A stretch of 64,000 bases of DNA from G963664115 sp965216035 (GCA_965216035.1 CBDCFM010000016.1:248001-312000); one strand, 5' to 3'; shown: positions 36,696 through 46,001, numbered from the stretch's first letter. A program made the numbers and translations. Notes: generated by a model from the sequence alone, not told the origin.

Positions 36696-37562
36696 TTACG
36701 GCGCCGCGTCGGCTGCCGATTCTGCGGGTCCCGGCTTCTTGCCCCACCCCAGAAGGCGGTCCAGCGCCCAGGGGCCCCCGCCCACCGCCGCAAGGTATAG
36801 GAAGGCAAAACTGAAGAAAACGGCGTCCTCGCCCTGGTTCACGATGGGCCAGAACGCCCGGGGCTGGTGGCTGATGAAGTAGGCGACGGCCATTTCACCG
36901 GAAAAGATGAAGGCCAGCGGTTTCGACAGCAGGCCGAGGAGTAGTAGGGGGCCTCCGATCACCTCCATCACGTGCCCGACGCCCTGGAGTCCTTGGAGCG
37001 CCTCCCCCGGTCCCGGAAACTCTTCGCCCGCCGGCCACGGCCATCCGAGCAAATCCTCCGTTCCGTGAGTGAAGAACAGAAACGTCACGACGATCCGGTA
37101 AACGCTGACAAGCTGTGGCTTCCAGACGGCCAGATAGTCGGTCCTCGGCGTCGTGAGGCCCCGGAACTTCGCGTCGAGGCTCCAGGGACCGCCGCCCGCA
37201 GCGGCCAGATAGAGTAAAAAGAAGCAGTAAAAGAAAGCCAGGTCGCCGCCATTGAGCCTCGGATACAGACCCTCCGGCGCAAAGACCGTCAAATAAACGA
37301 TGGCCTGTTCGATGGCCAGGATCAGGGAGATAGGCCGGGTGAAGATCCCAAGGAGAACGGCCAACCCACCGAACGCTTCCAAGACCCCACCCAGAGCTGT
37401 CCACGTAAACAGGTCGAGTCCATCGAAGCCTCCCCCGGGTGGGGGATAACCGAATATTGCCTGCGTCCCGTGCGCCATGAAAAGGACAGCGACGGCGATC
37501 CTCATGATACTCAGGATCTGTGGGCTCCATTGGTCGAGAAGCTGATTGAGCTTGCTGATCAT
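36696..37562 (-). CDS. Tandem DoxX-type membrane protein
   Basis: 288 aa from ATG 37,562, preceded by GAGGAGGT. Two homologous halves, each with AVLFMAHGTQAIFGYP / TFLFFTHGTEDLLGWP followed by helices and a YLAAxGGGPW.LD motif, as in the DoxX family. Integral membrane; DoxX-type proteins are linked to quinone or sulfur redox systems, but a specific role cannot be assigned. It is visibly richer in G+C than the kinase DNA, and its stop codon abuts the kinase remnant, both signs of a foreign junction. Confidence 0.85.
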   Translation of the reverse strand: MISKLNQLLDQWSPQILSIMRIAVAVLFMAHGTQAIFGYPPPGGGFDGLDLFTWTALGGVLEAFGGLAVLLGIFTRPISLILAIEQAIVYLTVFAPEGLYPRLNGGDLAFFYCFFLLYLAAAGGGPWSLDAKFRGLTTPRTDYLAVWKPQLVSVYRIVVTFLFFTHGTEDLLGWPWPAGEEFPGPGEALQGLQGVGHVMEVIGGPLLLLGLLSKPLAFIFSGEMAVAYFISHQPRAFWPIVNQGEDAVFFSFAFLYLAAVGGGPWALDRLLGWGKKPGPAESAADAAP

Positions 37563-38531
37563 AAAGAGTTTACCTCCTCGTGAGATGAGCAACGGGTCGA
37601 TGTCATGGCCCCGCAGGTCTGGACACCAAACCGCGTGTTCCGGAGACGTTCTCCACGTGCGCGATCAGAATCTAACAGACAACCCGGCGATTCGAAAGGA
37701 ACTAAATGACAAAAAGTGCGTCCCCTAGAGGCCATGTCGTTAGAGCCTACAAGACTGCTGTGCAATCAACCTTGGGATACTTGCGGTCCCGTTTCGTGAG
37801 GGATGGGCTTTGGTAGTCTTTCACTAAGTCCTCCTTGTTGGGAAGTTGATGCACCCAGGAAGGACTTTCTTATTTACTGCCGCTCTCGGTAATACCTGTG
37901 CGTGTCGCCCGGGCTGAGCCGGGAGTCTACCTATTGGAACCGACAGGTCACCCGGAGGTAAAACCGCCTTACCGGAGAAGTGGCTGCGGATATGAACCGT
38001 TCCGCAATCTTTGGGGATTACGCGCGAGTAACGCCGTAGTGTTTACTAATCCAATCTCGATTCCCAAAAATTCGAATCTTGAAAAGGTCCATTTGCCTTC
38101 ACGCCCTGACCCGCTCTGCCCCAGAAAATTCCGCCGGGTACGTCCTGGGTAGCTTTGTATTGGTTCCAACTCCTGTGTTGTCGCCTATACGGCAAAGTGT
38201 CCTGAAACGCGACCAGCAGCCGATTACTCCTCTCTTGTCGCCTTGTATTAGGGATTACGAAGGAAATGTCGGAACTTTCAGGGCCCCAACAGGCCTGAAT
38301 TCATCACGGTCCACTCGACGGTCTTTAGCCGGTCGAGTTCGTGGGTCGTTACTATCGGAAACCGGTCCCGGAACGTGGCTGAATATTAGCATTCAATCGT
38401 CCGCGTACGGGGCGAACGCCATCTCGAATCCCGGGACCGTTTTGGCGTCCGCGTTGAAGGACATGATTGTGGGTTCTAGGACGGGGCCAACGGAAAAGGT
38501 TCATCTCCAGACCGCTTATACTGCTGAAGCC
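37563..38531. other. Gene-poor stretch with decayed kinase spacer
   Basis: No convincing gene. An open frame runs into the aldo-keto reductase gene from 38,079 but lacks coding character. At 38,105-38,195 the sequence CCCAGAAAATTCC..TTGGTTCCAACTCCTGTGTTGTCGCC matches the spacer that precedes kinase promoters (27,260-27,335; 28,390-28,460), but the promoter and kinase start are gone. Confidence 0.5.
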
Positions 38532-39578
38532 ATGAAATATCGAACACTGGGAAGAACCGACATCAAGGTGAGCGTCATGGGTTTGGGAACGATGACGTTT
38601 GGCGAACAAAATACTGAAGCGGAAGGTCACGCACAGATCGACTATGCGCTGGATCAGGGTGTGAACCTGATCGACACGTCGGAAATGTACGCGGTTCCGC
38701 CGCGTGCGGAGACGTACGGTTCGACGGAGCGCATTATCGGTAACTGGATCAAAAAGAGCGGTAAGCGCGGCAAGATCGTACTGTGCAGCAAAGTGGCCGG
38801 GCCAACCTCGATTTTGCAAGTGGATTACGTGCGCGGAGGTAAGAACGCGCTCGATCGCAAGAACATTACCGCTGCAATCGAATCCAGTTTGAAGCGTCTC
38901 CAGACCGACTACATCGATCTCTATCAGTTACATTGGCCGGATCGCAGCACCAATTTCTTCGGTCAACTGGACTATCTCCATAAGGAGAACGAAAAGTCGG
39001 TCCCCGTCGAAGAGACATTGGAAGTCATGACCGACCTTGTGCGTGCTGGCAAGATTCGTCAAGTCGGGCTGTCGAACGAAACGCCGTGGGGTGTGCATCG
39101 ATTTCTGCAATCCGCGGATCGGCGTGGCCTGGCCCGGGTGGTGAGCATTCAGAATCCATATAGCTTGCTGAATCGCACCTTCGAGATCGGATTGGCGGAG
39201 ATGGCGATTCGCGAAGATATGGGACTCCTGGCGTATTCGCCTTTGGGTTTCGGGGTTTTGTCAGGCAAGTTCCTGAATGGAGCCCGGCCGTCGGAAGCGC
39301 GCGTCGTGCGTTGGAGCCGCTTTGCTCGGTACAGTGGTGAGATCGCCGAAAGGGCAACGGCGGCCTATGTGAAAGTCGCGCGCCGGCATGGACTGGATCC
39401 CGCGCAGATGGCCCTTGCATTCGTGAACCGGCAGCGTTTCCTAACCAGCAATCTGATCGGCGCCACCACTATGGCGCAGCTCAAGACCAATCTGGCCAGT
39501 GCGGCCATCGACTTGTCGGATGAGGTGATCGATGCCATCGAAGCGGCACATCGAGAGCAGCCGAATCCGTGTCCATGA
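38532..39578 (+). CDS. tas: NADPH-dependent aldo-keto reductase, Tas-like
   Basis: 348-aa TIM-barrel oxidoreductase. It closely follows Escherichia coli Tas: MKYRTLGRTDIKVS, LGTMTFGEQNTEA, LIDTSEMYAVPPRAETYGSTE (Asp and catalytic Tyr), SKVAGP, DLYQLHWPDR (His), VGLSNETPWGV, IQNPYSLLNR and a C-terminal IGATTMAQLKTN cofactor motif. Cytoplasmic; the natural substrate is unknown. ATG 38,532 matches the family start; the open frame extends upstream without homology. Confidence 0.92.
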   Translation: MKYRTLGRTDIKVSVMGLGTMTFGEQNTEAEGHAQIDYALDQGVNLIDTSEMYAVPPRAETYGSTERIIGNWIKKSGKRGKIVLCSKVAGPTSILQVDYVRGGKNALDRKNITAAIESSLKRLQTDYIDLYQLHWPDRSTNFFGQLDYLHKENEKSVPVEETLEVMTDLVRAGKIRQVGLSNETPWGVHRFLQSADRRGLARVVSIQNPYSLLNRTFEIGLAEMAIREDMGLLAYSPLGFGVLSGKFLNGARPSEARVVRWSRFARYSGEIAERATAAYVKVARRHGLDPAQMALAFVNRQRFLTSNLIGATTMAQLKTNLASAAIDLSDEVIDAIEAAHREQPNPCP

Positions 39579-39795
39579 TGGCGGCGTGCTGCGCTCGACT
39601 TGGGAATGAAAAGGGCCGATCTAGACTTGAAAGAAACAGTTCCCCTGCCGTGATTCTGTGGAGTAAAGTCCCGGGAATCCTGTTCGGGGATGGTGACCCT
39701 CTGCACACGTCGATTGCGCCGAAGAACATCTGCAGGCAGAACCCTGAAAATCCACCAGCCGGTATCGTCGCCAAACCGTCAATGTGACTGATTCA

Positions 39796-39824
39796 TTGAA
39801 CTGAAATTCTACCTGCAGTCTTAT
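39796..39824 (+). promoter_or_regulatory. Kinase-leader promoter (leaderless type)
   Basis: TTGAAC (39,796-39,801), 17-bp spacer, TCTTAT (39,819-39,824), ATG of the remnant at 39,832. The spacer upstream (39,655-39,775) is related to 42,240-42,320. Confidence 0.6.
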
Positions 39825-39831
39825 TCAACCA

Positions 39832-40062
39832 ATGCAACCTGGCACTACACTCGGCCACTACGAAGTCGTCAGTCTTATTGGTAAAGGCGGCATGGGCGAA
39901 GTGTGGCGTGCTCGTGATACAAAGCTTGGGCGCGAAGTGGCTATCAAGACCCTTCCTGAAGAGTTTGCCAAGGATGTAGATCGGCTCGCACGGTTTGAAC
40001 GTGAAGCAACGCTCCTGGCCTCACTGAGGTACGGTCAAGTTATGCTGTTGGGTCGCGTTTAG
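39832..40062 (+). pseudogene. Kinase start remnant, about 66 codons
   Basis: The longest start remnant: GKGGMGEVWRARDTKLGREVAIKTLPEEFAKD and ARFEREATLLASL, then it breaks and ends RYGQVMLLGRV. It has the ATP-binding lobe only. The esterase gene follows 250 bp downstream; nothing else is seen between them. Confidence 0.85.
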
Positions 40063-40313
40063 CCCGCCCCCTACCACCTCTAAGTCATTGATTCCTGGTC
40101 TCGACTGCAGCAGATTCAGTCCCCAAAACGGGCGGATTCGCTTTAACTTGACAGTACCTCCCCGCGAAAGTCCGCATTACCCCAGAATCCGGACATTGGC
40201 GCCGCACTGCAATTTCTCTAGCGTGTTCAAATTACAGATGAGATACGCTCAAACGTTCGCTGGCCTTGTGATACATTCGGTGTCAGCCCTTCTCGAATTG
40301 AGGAATAACGATA

Positions 40314-41066
40314 ATGTCGATTGAGAGACTTCGGCGATTTTGCCGTCTTAGAACGCTCATGGCGCATTCGATCCTATGTTTGTTGCCGGTCGCCGCAGCG
40401 GCTCAGGATGCTAGCGATCCCTCCACTCTTTCTCCGGGATTTCATCGTCTGAGTTTGCCGCGTGCGGATGGGCCCGAATTCAACTACGCGATCCTCGTTC
40501 CGGATAGCTATTCTCCCTCGACGCCCGTCCCTCTCATTCTTGCATTGCACTTCGGAGGAAACCCGACAGGCGCGGGTGCGAGCGTACTGCAAGTTCTGAT
40601 TGGTCCGGCGCTTAGCGAACTCGGCGCCCTTATCGTCGCGCCGGATTCGGTGGGAGGAAATTGGACTACCCCCGAAAACGAGGTCGCTGTGAACGCGTTG
40701 CTCGACACGGTCTTGGACCATTATGCAATCGACGAGGAAAAGATTGTAGTTACCGGCTTCAGCATGGGCGGCTCAGGCTCCTGGCATTTTGCGCAGAGTT
40801 TTCCGGAACGCTTCAGCGCGGCAATTCCTATCGCCGGCAGACCGCCTGCATCAGCCGCCGGGTGGCAGCTTCCGGTATTGGCTATTCATTCCCACGACGA
40901 CCAAGTTGCACCTTTTGAGCCCACTGAGGCACGAATCGCGGAACTTCAGAACGCCGGTGCGGACGCGACGCTGATCGCGCTTTCCGGCATCACGCATTAT
41001 GAAACCCACCGCTTCCAAGATGCATTGCAGCAGGCGGTCCCGTGGTTAAGAGAGATTTGGGAGTAA
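40314..41066 (+). CDS. Secreted alpha/beta-hydrolase (esterase/polyhydroxybutyrate depolymerase-like)
   Basis: 250 aa. Signal peptide LMAHSILCLLPVAAAAQ. Catalytic triad candidates: Ser in GFSMGGSG, Asp in HSHDDQVAPF, His in ITHYETH. The arrangement is that of the PHB depolymerase/feruloyl esterase/dienelactone hydrolase group. A GAGGAATAAC site precedes ATG 40,314. It is framed by a kinase start (39,832) and a kinase end (to 41,282), both on the same strand. The substrate is unknown. Confidence 0.82.
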   Translation: MSIERLRRFCRLRTLMAHSILCLLPVAAAAQDASDPSTLSPGFHRLSLPRADGPEFNYAILVPDSYSPSTPVPLILALHFGGNPTGAGASVLQVLIGPALSELGALIVAPDSVGGNWTTPENEVAVNALLDTVLDHYAIDEEKIVVTGFSMGGSGSWHFAQSFPERFSAAIPIAGRPPASAAGWQLPVLAIHSHDDQVAPFEPTEARIAELQNAGADATLIALSGITHYETHRFQDALQQAVPWLREIWE

Positions 41067-41089
41067 AGCCTTTAGCAGGATGGCGGATA

Positions 41090-41190
41090 GGCGTTTTAAG
41101 AAGGTACCAACGACTATGGCAGCACTGAAAGTGTCGTTGTATGGTTGTTGTGTCAAACTGCGCGCGGCCGCAGGCCGGCGCGCGCGGGTT
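41090..41190 (+). repeat. Diverged repeat with hairpin potential (copy 1)
   Basis: GGCGGATAGGCG, then CCAACGACTATGGCAGCACTG..GTCGTTG and TTGTTGTGT. About 70% alike by eye over 100 bp to 62,755-62,855, and the first half resembles 60,254-60,300. CAACGAC and GTCGTTG can pair. The meaning is unknown; see the finding on attC-like repeats. Confidence 0.5.
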
Positions 41191-41221
41191 GCAGGAATGG
41201 AGACTGAACTCTGAGGCTCTC

Positions 41222-41282
41222 AACCCAGAATCGTCCAAATCTGATTCGAGGAACTGAAGGAACGGGTACGGGTGCCATAATT
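41222..41282 (+). pseudogene. Kinase-TolB C-terminal remnant
   Basis: CAACCCAGAATCGTCCAAATC, TGA, then FEELKERVRVP and stop: the final codons of the family with TGG (Trp) changed to TGA. It closes the frame opened at 39,832. Confidence 0.75.
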
Positions 41283-41330
41283 TCCGACGTCAGCGCCTGT
41301 TAAATCCGGTTAGCACTCAGTGAGATTTCG

Positions 41331-41480
41331 TTGCCTCCCTATCCACACATTTCGCTAGACTGCCCACAGCGATCTAAGTCCTGATCTAACAAGCTACTGA
41401 CCATGGAATCCGGCACCCAACTCGGGCACTACGAAATCCTCTCAGCCATCGGCAAAGGCGGCATAGGGTGAGGTGTGGGT
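41331..41480 (+). pseudogene. Kinase start remnant with type-B leader
   Basis: The leader (GTTGCCTCCC..CTAGACTGCCCACAGCGATCT) matches that at 17,453 and differs from the TTGACC type. ATG 41,403 opens MESGTQLGHYEILSAIGKGGI, then a shifted GGGTGAGGTGTGG, so only about 22 codons survive. Confidence 0.75.
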
Positions 41481-41644
41481 CTTGATGGTAACTTCCCGGC
41501 TGGACTTGGTGTCTGGCGCACGGTGTGTATCAACGGTGTGTATCAGAGGAGGGCGAATAATACGCGGAGCCGGCCCGGATCGGCTTACTTCCGCATGGCG
41601 TACGGCTAGCGATCCCGACACCATACATAGGGCACCGAGACGTT

Positions 41645-42088
41645 TTACTCGACGTCTTCGAAAAAACCGCTCGCAGTGAGCTTCACCACGACGTCCCTGT
41701 CACTGCGGTTGTTGAGGTACCAGCCATGTATTCCCTCAAACGGCGCCTTCAGCGTGCCGTTTTCGCGGCCTTCGTTGTGCACCTTGTAGAACATCAGGTC
41801 GCCCTCGCCGTCAACGGGTTCGGTATGCCCGTGGAATTCCACGTCCAGCAGAGCCGGGTCCGTCACGTCGGACGTCCAGGAATACACCATGAAATCGCCG
41901 GCCTTCATGCTCAGTTTGAACTCCAGGCCGACGCCCGTCGGGACCAGGATTTCATAATCGCTCTGCTTGTAGGGAGTGGTGGCATCAGAGAAGGTGCCGG
42001 GGCTTAGGGGCATGTCGTTCCATTCGACCTGCGCCACGCCTGTAACTGAAAAGATGCAAAGTACCAGGGGAACAAACAGTTTTCTCAT
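41645..42088 (-). CDS. Small secreted protein similar to the C-terminal domain of 'transmembrane anchor' proteins of metal-efflux clusters
   Basis: 147 aa from ATG 42,088, preceded by TAAGGAG. Signal peptide FVPLVLCIFSVTGVAQ. The mature part has LEFKLSMKAGDFMVYSW, VEFHGHTEP, GEGDLMFYKVHNEG, LKAPFEGIHGWYLNNRSDRDV and TASGFF, a pattern I associate with periplasmic domains found next to heavy-metal transporters. No metal transporter is nearby. It lies in reverse orientation between a kinase start and a kinase end remnant. Confidence 0.6.
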   Translation of the reverse strand: MRKLFVPLVLCIFSVTGVAQVEWNDMPLSPGTFSDATTPYKQSDYEILVPTGVGLEFKLSMKAGDFMVYSWTSDVTDPALLDVEFHGHTEPVDGEGDLMFYKVHNEGRENGTLKAPFEGIHGWYLNNRSDRDVVVKLTASGFFEDVE

Positions 42089-42167
42089 ACCGGACTCCTT
42101 ACATGTTGCCTGTTGACGCGTGCGCCATATTACCAACGATGGGTCGTAGCCGGGAAGGAATTTCGTC

Positions 42168-42225
42168 ACGGCAGCGTGCCGGTGCCCTAATTTTTCGAAG
42201 TCAAGTCCTCAGAAATCCGGTTCGC
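42168..42225 (+). pseudogene. Kinase-TolB C-terminal scrap and spacer
   Basis: GCGTGCCGGTGCCCTAATTTTTCGA matches the last three codons, stop and trailer of the intact kinase, and the next 35 bases match 41,283-41,320 (AAATCCGGTT). The spacer continues to about 42,330 (CCCGAAAGTC, CCTGTATGGTCCCC) but no kinase start follows. Confidence 0.55.
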
Positions 42226-42439
42226 GGACGTTGACCTACTGAACGCGTTGATTTCGCCGACGAAGGCCTGAAGGCGAAACCCCGAAAGTCTACTTTCCTG
42301 TATGGTCCCCTATGCGGAGAGGTCGATTCTGTTCAAGACACCCATCGTTCAGGGAGGTTTTCTAACTTCCGGATAGGCGTTACACAGGAGTTGAGCTTTT
42401 CTTGCCGTCGTTTCCTGGAACGCGTAGCGACGCCGGGGC

Positions 42440-42907
42440 TCACGTCCCCACGATCTGAACGGGAAACCCTTCCGGATCTAGGACGTGGAATCCCCAGTCC
42501 AGGTTCTGATCCGGAGTCAACCCGTGCCGGGCAAGTGCCTGGGTCACTTGATCTCTGTTGAACCCGTCAACGGTGATCGCGTAATGATCGACGATTCCAG
42601 TGGGGGGCTTACGGTGCAGAGAGACGATCACCCGCGTCGTACCTATTCGAACTATTTCGTTGGCTTCGTCCCGGTTCAGAATGGAAAGGCCGAATACGTC
42701 TTCGTAGAATGCAATCGAGCGAGGCAGGTCGGTCACCTGAATACTGATGTGGTCGATCCTACTGGAAGTGAACGGCGTGTCCTGGGGCCGGGTCGCGGCG
42801 GCTGCCGTGCCCGAGCCTGCCAGCACCGTCAGACTCCGCATCAGGTCGCGGCGCGATATCGTGGGGTTCTCAAACATCTTCACGAGATTAGAGATTCTGC
42901 CTTCCAT
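42440..42907 (-). CDS. Tat-exported VOC (glyoxalase-fold) protein
   Basis: 155 aa. Twin-arginine signal ISRRDLMRSLTVLAGSG followed by one VOC module: IDHISIQVTDLPRSIAFYEDVFGL and FHVLDPEGFPVQIVG. The metal ligand pattern (His, Glu) is only partly present, so catalysis is uncertain. Start ATG 42,907 follows AGGAAGAGG. It is close to and co-directional with the PQQ dehydrogenase (53 bp), suggesting co-transcription. Confidence 0.82.
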   Translation of the reverse strand: MEGRISNLVKMFENPTISRRDLMRSLTVLAGSGTAAAATRPQDTPFTSSRIDHISIQVTDLPRSIAFYEDVFGLSILNRDEANEIVRIGTTRVIVSLHRKPPTGIVDHYAITVDGFNRDQVTQALARHGLTPDQNLDWGFHVLDPEGFPVQIVGT

Positions 42908-42960
42908 AGGCCTCTTCCTCGTCTCTTACCGCGGCTCCAGCTGCATTTGGATACTGGTTC

Positions 42961-45183
42961 TTAAGGATCCATGAGGCGGAAAACGTAAAGCGCGTTCGCC
43001 TGTTCGGGGCTGACGAATTCGGTTGCGAGGAACGTGGCGATGCGCCAGGGGCTCCCACCCTGCCGGGCCGCGGTCATGGCCACGTATTGTACGCCGTCCA
43101 CCTCGAACGTCATCGGGAATCCCTGTACCGATGTGCCGAGGCGGGTTCGCCACAGGATTTCTCCGGTCTCAACGTCGAACGCCCTGAACCACCGGTCGTA
43201 ATCGCCCGCGAACACGATACCGCCCGCGGTGGTCAGCGTCCCAGTTAGAAACGGCGCCCTCTGCTCGACGCTCCAGACTTCCTCCATCGAGGCGACGTCA
43301 TATGCTGCCAGCTTTCCAACGTTGCCGTCGGTTCCAGGCATCTCCATCCATGCACGGTCGGCTCCGCTCTCCCCGCCTCCGGCTTCCAGGAGGATCTCCC
43401 GCCCGGACATCTCCATGCAGCTCTGGCTCAGGGGGATCACCATCAAGCCGGCGTCAGGGGAATAGCTGGTGGCGTGCCAGTTGTGGCCGCCCGCCGTTGA
43501 CGGACAAACCGAAACCCAATCCCCGACCCTGGCGTTCGCGATGTCCTCCCGGTATTGGACCTCTCCGGTCGTCGCATCGATCGAAAGCACGTTCTGGTAC
43601 ACCGTCTCCTTCATTCCAAGGAACGTCCCGTCCCGCCGGTCCAGCTTCCACAGGACGCCATGCTTGCCGATGGTCAGCAACGACGGACGGCCGTCGATGT
43701 CGGCCAGGACCTGCTCGAATCCTTCGTCCAGGTCCAGCGATTCTCCCGGAACGTGGTTTCGGTACCAGACGATGCGCCCATCGTCGGTGTCGAGGGCCAA
43801 CGTCGAGTTGGCGTAGAGTGTGGCGTCATCGGTGGTGAGGCCCCGGCTGGCCGCGACCCAGGGCTTTGCCTGAGCCGTTCCGAAGTACACCAGACCGAGT
43901 TCGGGATCCCAACTGCCCCCGTTCCAGAGGTCTCCTCCAGCCCGGAGCTCCCATGGAAGGTCGCCCCAGGTTTCGCCGCCTGGTTCGCCCGGTCGGGCGA
44001 TCGTGTAGGTACGCCACAGTTCTTCTCCGGTCCGGACATCATGAGCGGTTATGAAACAGCTCTCCTCGATGAATCGAGTGCAACCGTTGATCCCGTTGAT
44101 GACTTTGCCGTCGGCCACGATGGGCCCGGCGGTGTTTGCGAATCCGAGATCGGAGCCCTCGATCTGCGTCTCCCAGCGAACGACTCCCGTCCGGGCATCC
44201 AGCGCCACCATGGCGGCGTCATTGGTGGACACCAGAACCTGGTCCTCGAATAGGGCAACGCTCTGCACCCGGGCTTCTCCGCTCGCATCCTTGCGCTGGT
44301 ACTCCCACAGCAGAGACCCCTCAGCAGCATCCAGCGCCTGCACGAGGTCGCCGGCGCCGGTCAGGAACAGCACTCCGTCGCGCTCGAGAGGCGCGGTCCG
44401 GTAGCGGCTGCCATCAGGAAGCCCCCATACCCATGCGAGTTGCAGGCGATTGACGTTGTCTCTATCGATCTGGGACAGCGGACTGAAACCGTTCGAGCCC
44501 GGCGAACCGCGCCAGTGCAGCCAATCCCCCCGGGGGGGATTCCGCAAGTCGGCGTCCGATACCGGAGTGTAGGAATCCACAACGCTGTAGGTCTCGGTAA
44601 TACCGCCGGCGGATTCCGACACGTCTCCCAGGAACTCGGGAGGGGCCTGAATGGTGTCGGGCGACCGGACGCGGCCCGACCTGCCCGGAACCGGTGGAAC
44701 CCCCGCGACATCGGTAACGACGGGCGCCATCCCCGGGATAAGCGTTCCGGGTGAGGCGACGGTCAACGCGACCGCCCCCGGCGCGACCTCGTTGGCCGCG
44801 AGAATATAGGAGACGATAGCGGCGACCTCGGCCTCTGCCAGCGATCCGATGTCTCCGGGAGGCATTGTCGTGGCGATCCGTTGCATGAACTCCGCCACGA
44901 GCCGTCCGCCCCAGTTGTTCCGGAAGTTCGGGCCGGCCAGCTCGGGCGCCTCGAAGGAACCCTGGAGGTCGGCCAGATGGCACGCCGCGCAGGCAGAGGC
45001 ATAAACGCCGGCGCCGGACTCGGCTTGCGCGACCGTGTATGTTGTCTGAGGGCCCTGGGAGAATCCGAGTGTCGATTGTGTCAGGAAGATCACGACGGCC
45101 AGAGCGCACGTGTCGCCTCCTGGGCGTGCGCTCGCAAGACGCTGGAATAAACTGTGTACGAGGGAGCCTGGTTTCTTTTTCAT
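42961..45183 (-). CDS. PQQ-dependent dehydrogenase with N-terminal cytochrome c domain
   Basis: 740 aa, periplasmic after removal of a signal peptide (LAVVIFLTQSTLGFSQ). A haem c site C65-AA-C68-H69 lies in an N-terminal cytochrome c domain, with a downstream Met in TMPPGDI as likely axial ligand. The rest is an eight-blade quinoprotein propeller with repeated tryptophan-docking motifs (GSLLWEYQ, GVVRWETQ, GEELWRTY, GRIVWYRN, GEILWRT). It probably oxidises an alcohol or aldose and passes electrons to the attached haem. Domain order cytochrome-propeller is the reverse of classical quinohaemoprotein alcohol dehydrogenases. G+C-rich compared with the kinase DNA. Confidence 0.88.
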   Translation of the reverse strand: MKKKPGSLVHSLFQRLASARPGGDTCALAVVIFLTQSTLGFSQGPQTTYTVAQAESGAGVYASACAACHLADLQGSFEAPELAGPNFRNNWGGRLVAEFMQRIATTMPPGDIGSLAEAEVAAIVSYILAANEVAPGAVALTVASPGTLIPGMAPVVTDVAGVPPVPGRSGRVRSPDTIQAPPEFLGDVSESAGGITETYSVVDSYTPVSDADLRNPPRGDWLHWRGSPGSNGFSPLSQIDRDNVNRLQLAWVWGLPDGSRYRTAPLERDGVLFLTGAGDLVQALDAAEGSLLWEYQRKDASGEARVQSVALFEDQVLVSTNDAAMVALDARTGVVRWETQIEGSDLGFANTAGPIVADGKVINGINGCTRFIEESCFITAHDVRTGEELWRTYTIARPGEPGGETWGDLPWELRAGGDLWNGGSWDPELGLVYFGTAQAKPWVAASRGLTTDDATLYANSTLALDTDDGRIVWYRNHVPGESLDLDEGFEQVLADIDGRPSLLTIGKHGVLWKLDRRDGTFLGMKETVYQNVLSIDATTGEVQYREDIANARVGDWVSVCPSTAGGHNWHATSYSPDAGLMVIPLSQSCMEMSGREILLEAGGGESGADRAWMEMPGTDGNVGKLAAYDVASMEEVWSVEQRAPFLTGTLTTAGGIVFAGDYDRWFRAFDVETGEILWRTRLGTSVQGFPMTFEVDGVQYVAMTAARQGGSPWRIATFLATEFVSPEQANALYVFRLMDP

Positions 45184-45283
45184 TTGTGGTCAGAATAATA
45201 CGCCGATCCGACGAGGGGGTAACGGAAAAACCTGTGACTCTTTTACCTTTGACAGGACGCGTGCAGGGGTTCAAATCAACTCA

Positions 45284-45529
45284 TTGAACGATATCTCGGC
45301 GACAAGCCATGAACGCCCCATAAAACGACGTGTCATTTTAAGCTACGCTCGCGAAGACGCCGACATCGCGGATCGGCTGGCCCGAGCGCTACGCCCGGCA
45401 GAATACGATGAGTGGATCGACTGCGAAACCGTTCACGTCGGGTTCTTCACAGAGCGTATCGTCGACGCCATCGAGAGTACCGACGTTTTTCGGGTCCTCC
45501 TCTCGCCCAACTCCCTCCGATCGGAATGA
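45284..45529 (+). pseudogene. TIR-domain fragment
   Basis: RRVILSYAREDADIADRLARAL, EWIDCETVHVGFF and VFRVLLSPNSLRSE match the first two-thirds of bacterial TIR domains (box 1 and the region up to the catalytic Glu motif, which is missing). There is no ATG; a TTG at 45,284 could start it. It stops at 45,529 before the domain is complete, so it is probably a remnant. Confidence 0.6.
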
Positions 45530-45916
45530 GTATGGCAGTGCCCTGACCCTGAATGGATGCGATGATGGATGCGATGTCTCCCAAACTGCATCCCGAACTC
45601 TTACAGCTCTCTTTCGCAGGCGCCGGGCCTGTCAGCACAGATAAAGACATCGTCAAGTTCAAGCGCTTCGGATTTTCGAGGCGAGCCGATGAGAATCACA
45701 GAACTCGGATTCAATGCTCAACGTCCGAGAAGATTTGTCATTACCTTGAGAAGTGCAAGGAGAAATCAATGGGAGCGGCACGGTGGATTTCATGATGGTG
45801 GAGACGGCGAGGTGCCCGAACTGCAGGCAAACGTTGATAGAAAAGACCCTGATCGAACCGAAGTAATGCGTCTAGTTGCGACCAGATTCACTTGTCCGGG
45901 TAGGCGGTGATACCGG
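45530..45916. other. Stretch without a clear gene
   Basis: Several short frames but none with a convincing start and family. A 24-codon frame at 45,792-45,866 contains CPNCRQTLIEKTL, reminiscent of a zinc ribbon, but has no ribosome site. Probably decayed DNA between the TIR fragment and the next kinase leader. Confidence 0.4.
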
Positions 45917-45931
45917 GATGTGACTGTTTGA

Positions 45932-45960
45932 TTGACCTCAAGTCCCTTCCCTCGTAGTAT
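45932..45960 (+). promoter_or_regulatory. Kinase-leader promoter, variant with TAGTAT
   Basis: TTGACC (45,932-45,937), 17-bp spacer, TAGTAT (45,955-45,960). Here the kinase ATG is 41 bases downstream, so the message has a leader. The same variant occurs at 55,535 and 61,454. Confidence 0.6.
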
Positions 45961-46001
45961 TTAGCCAGAATTTCTCAGCTTCCTTAGCGATGCGCCAAAA
46001 A

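Noticed and set aside
38079..38531. A 151-residue N-terminal extension of the aldo-keto reductase
   Set aside because: No homology and poor coding character; it includes the kinase spacer repeat. The family start is ATG 38,532.
45792..45866. 24-residue zinc-ribbon-like peptide (CPNCRQTL)
   Set aside because: Too short, no ribosome site and only half of a zinc ribbon; kept only as a remark in the intergenic entry.
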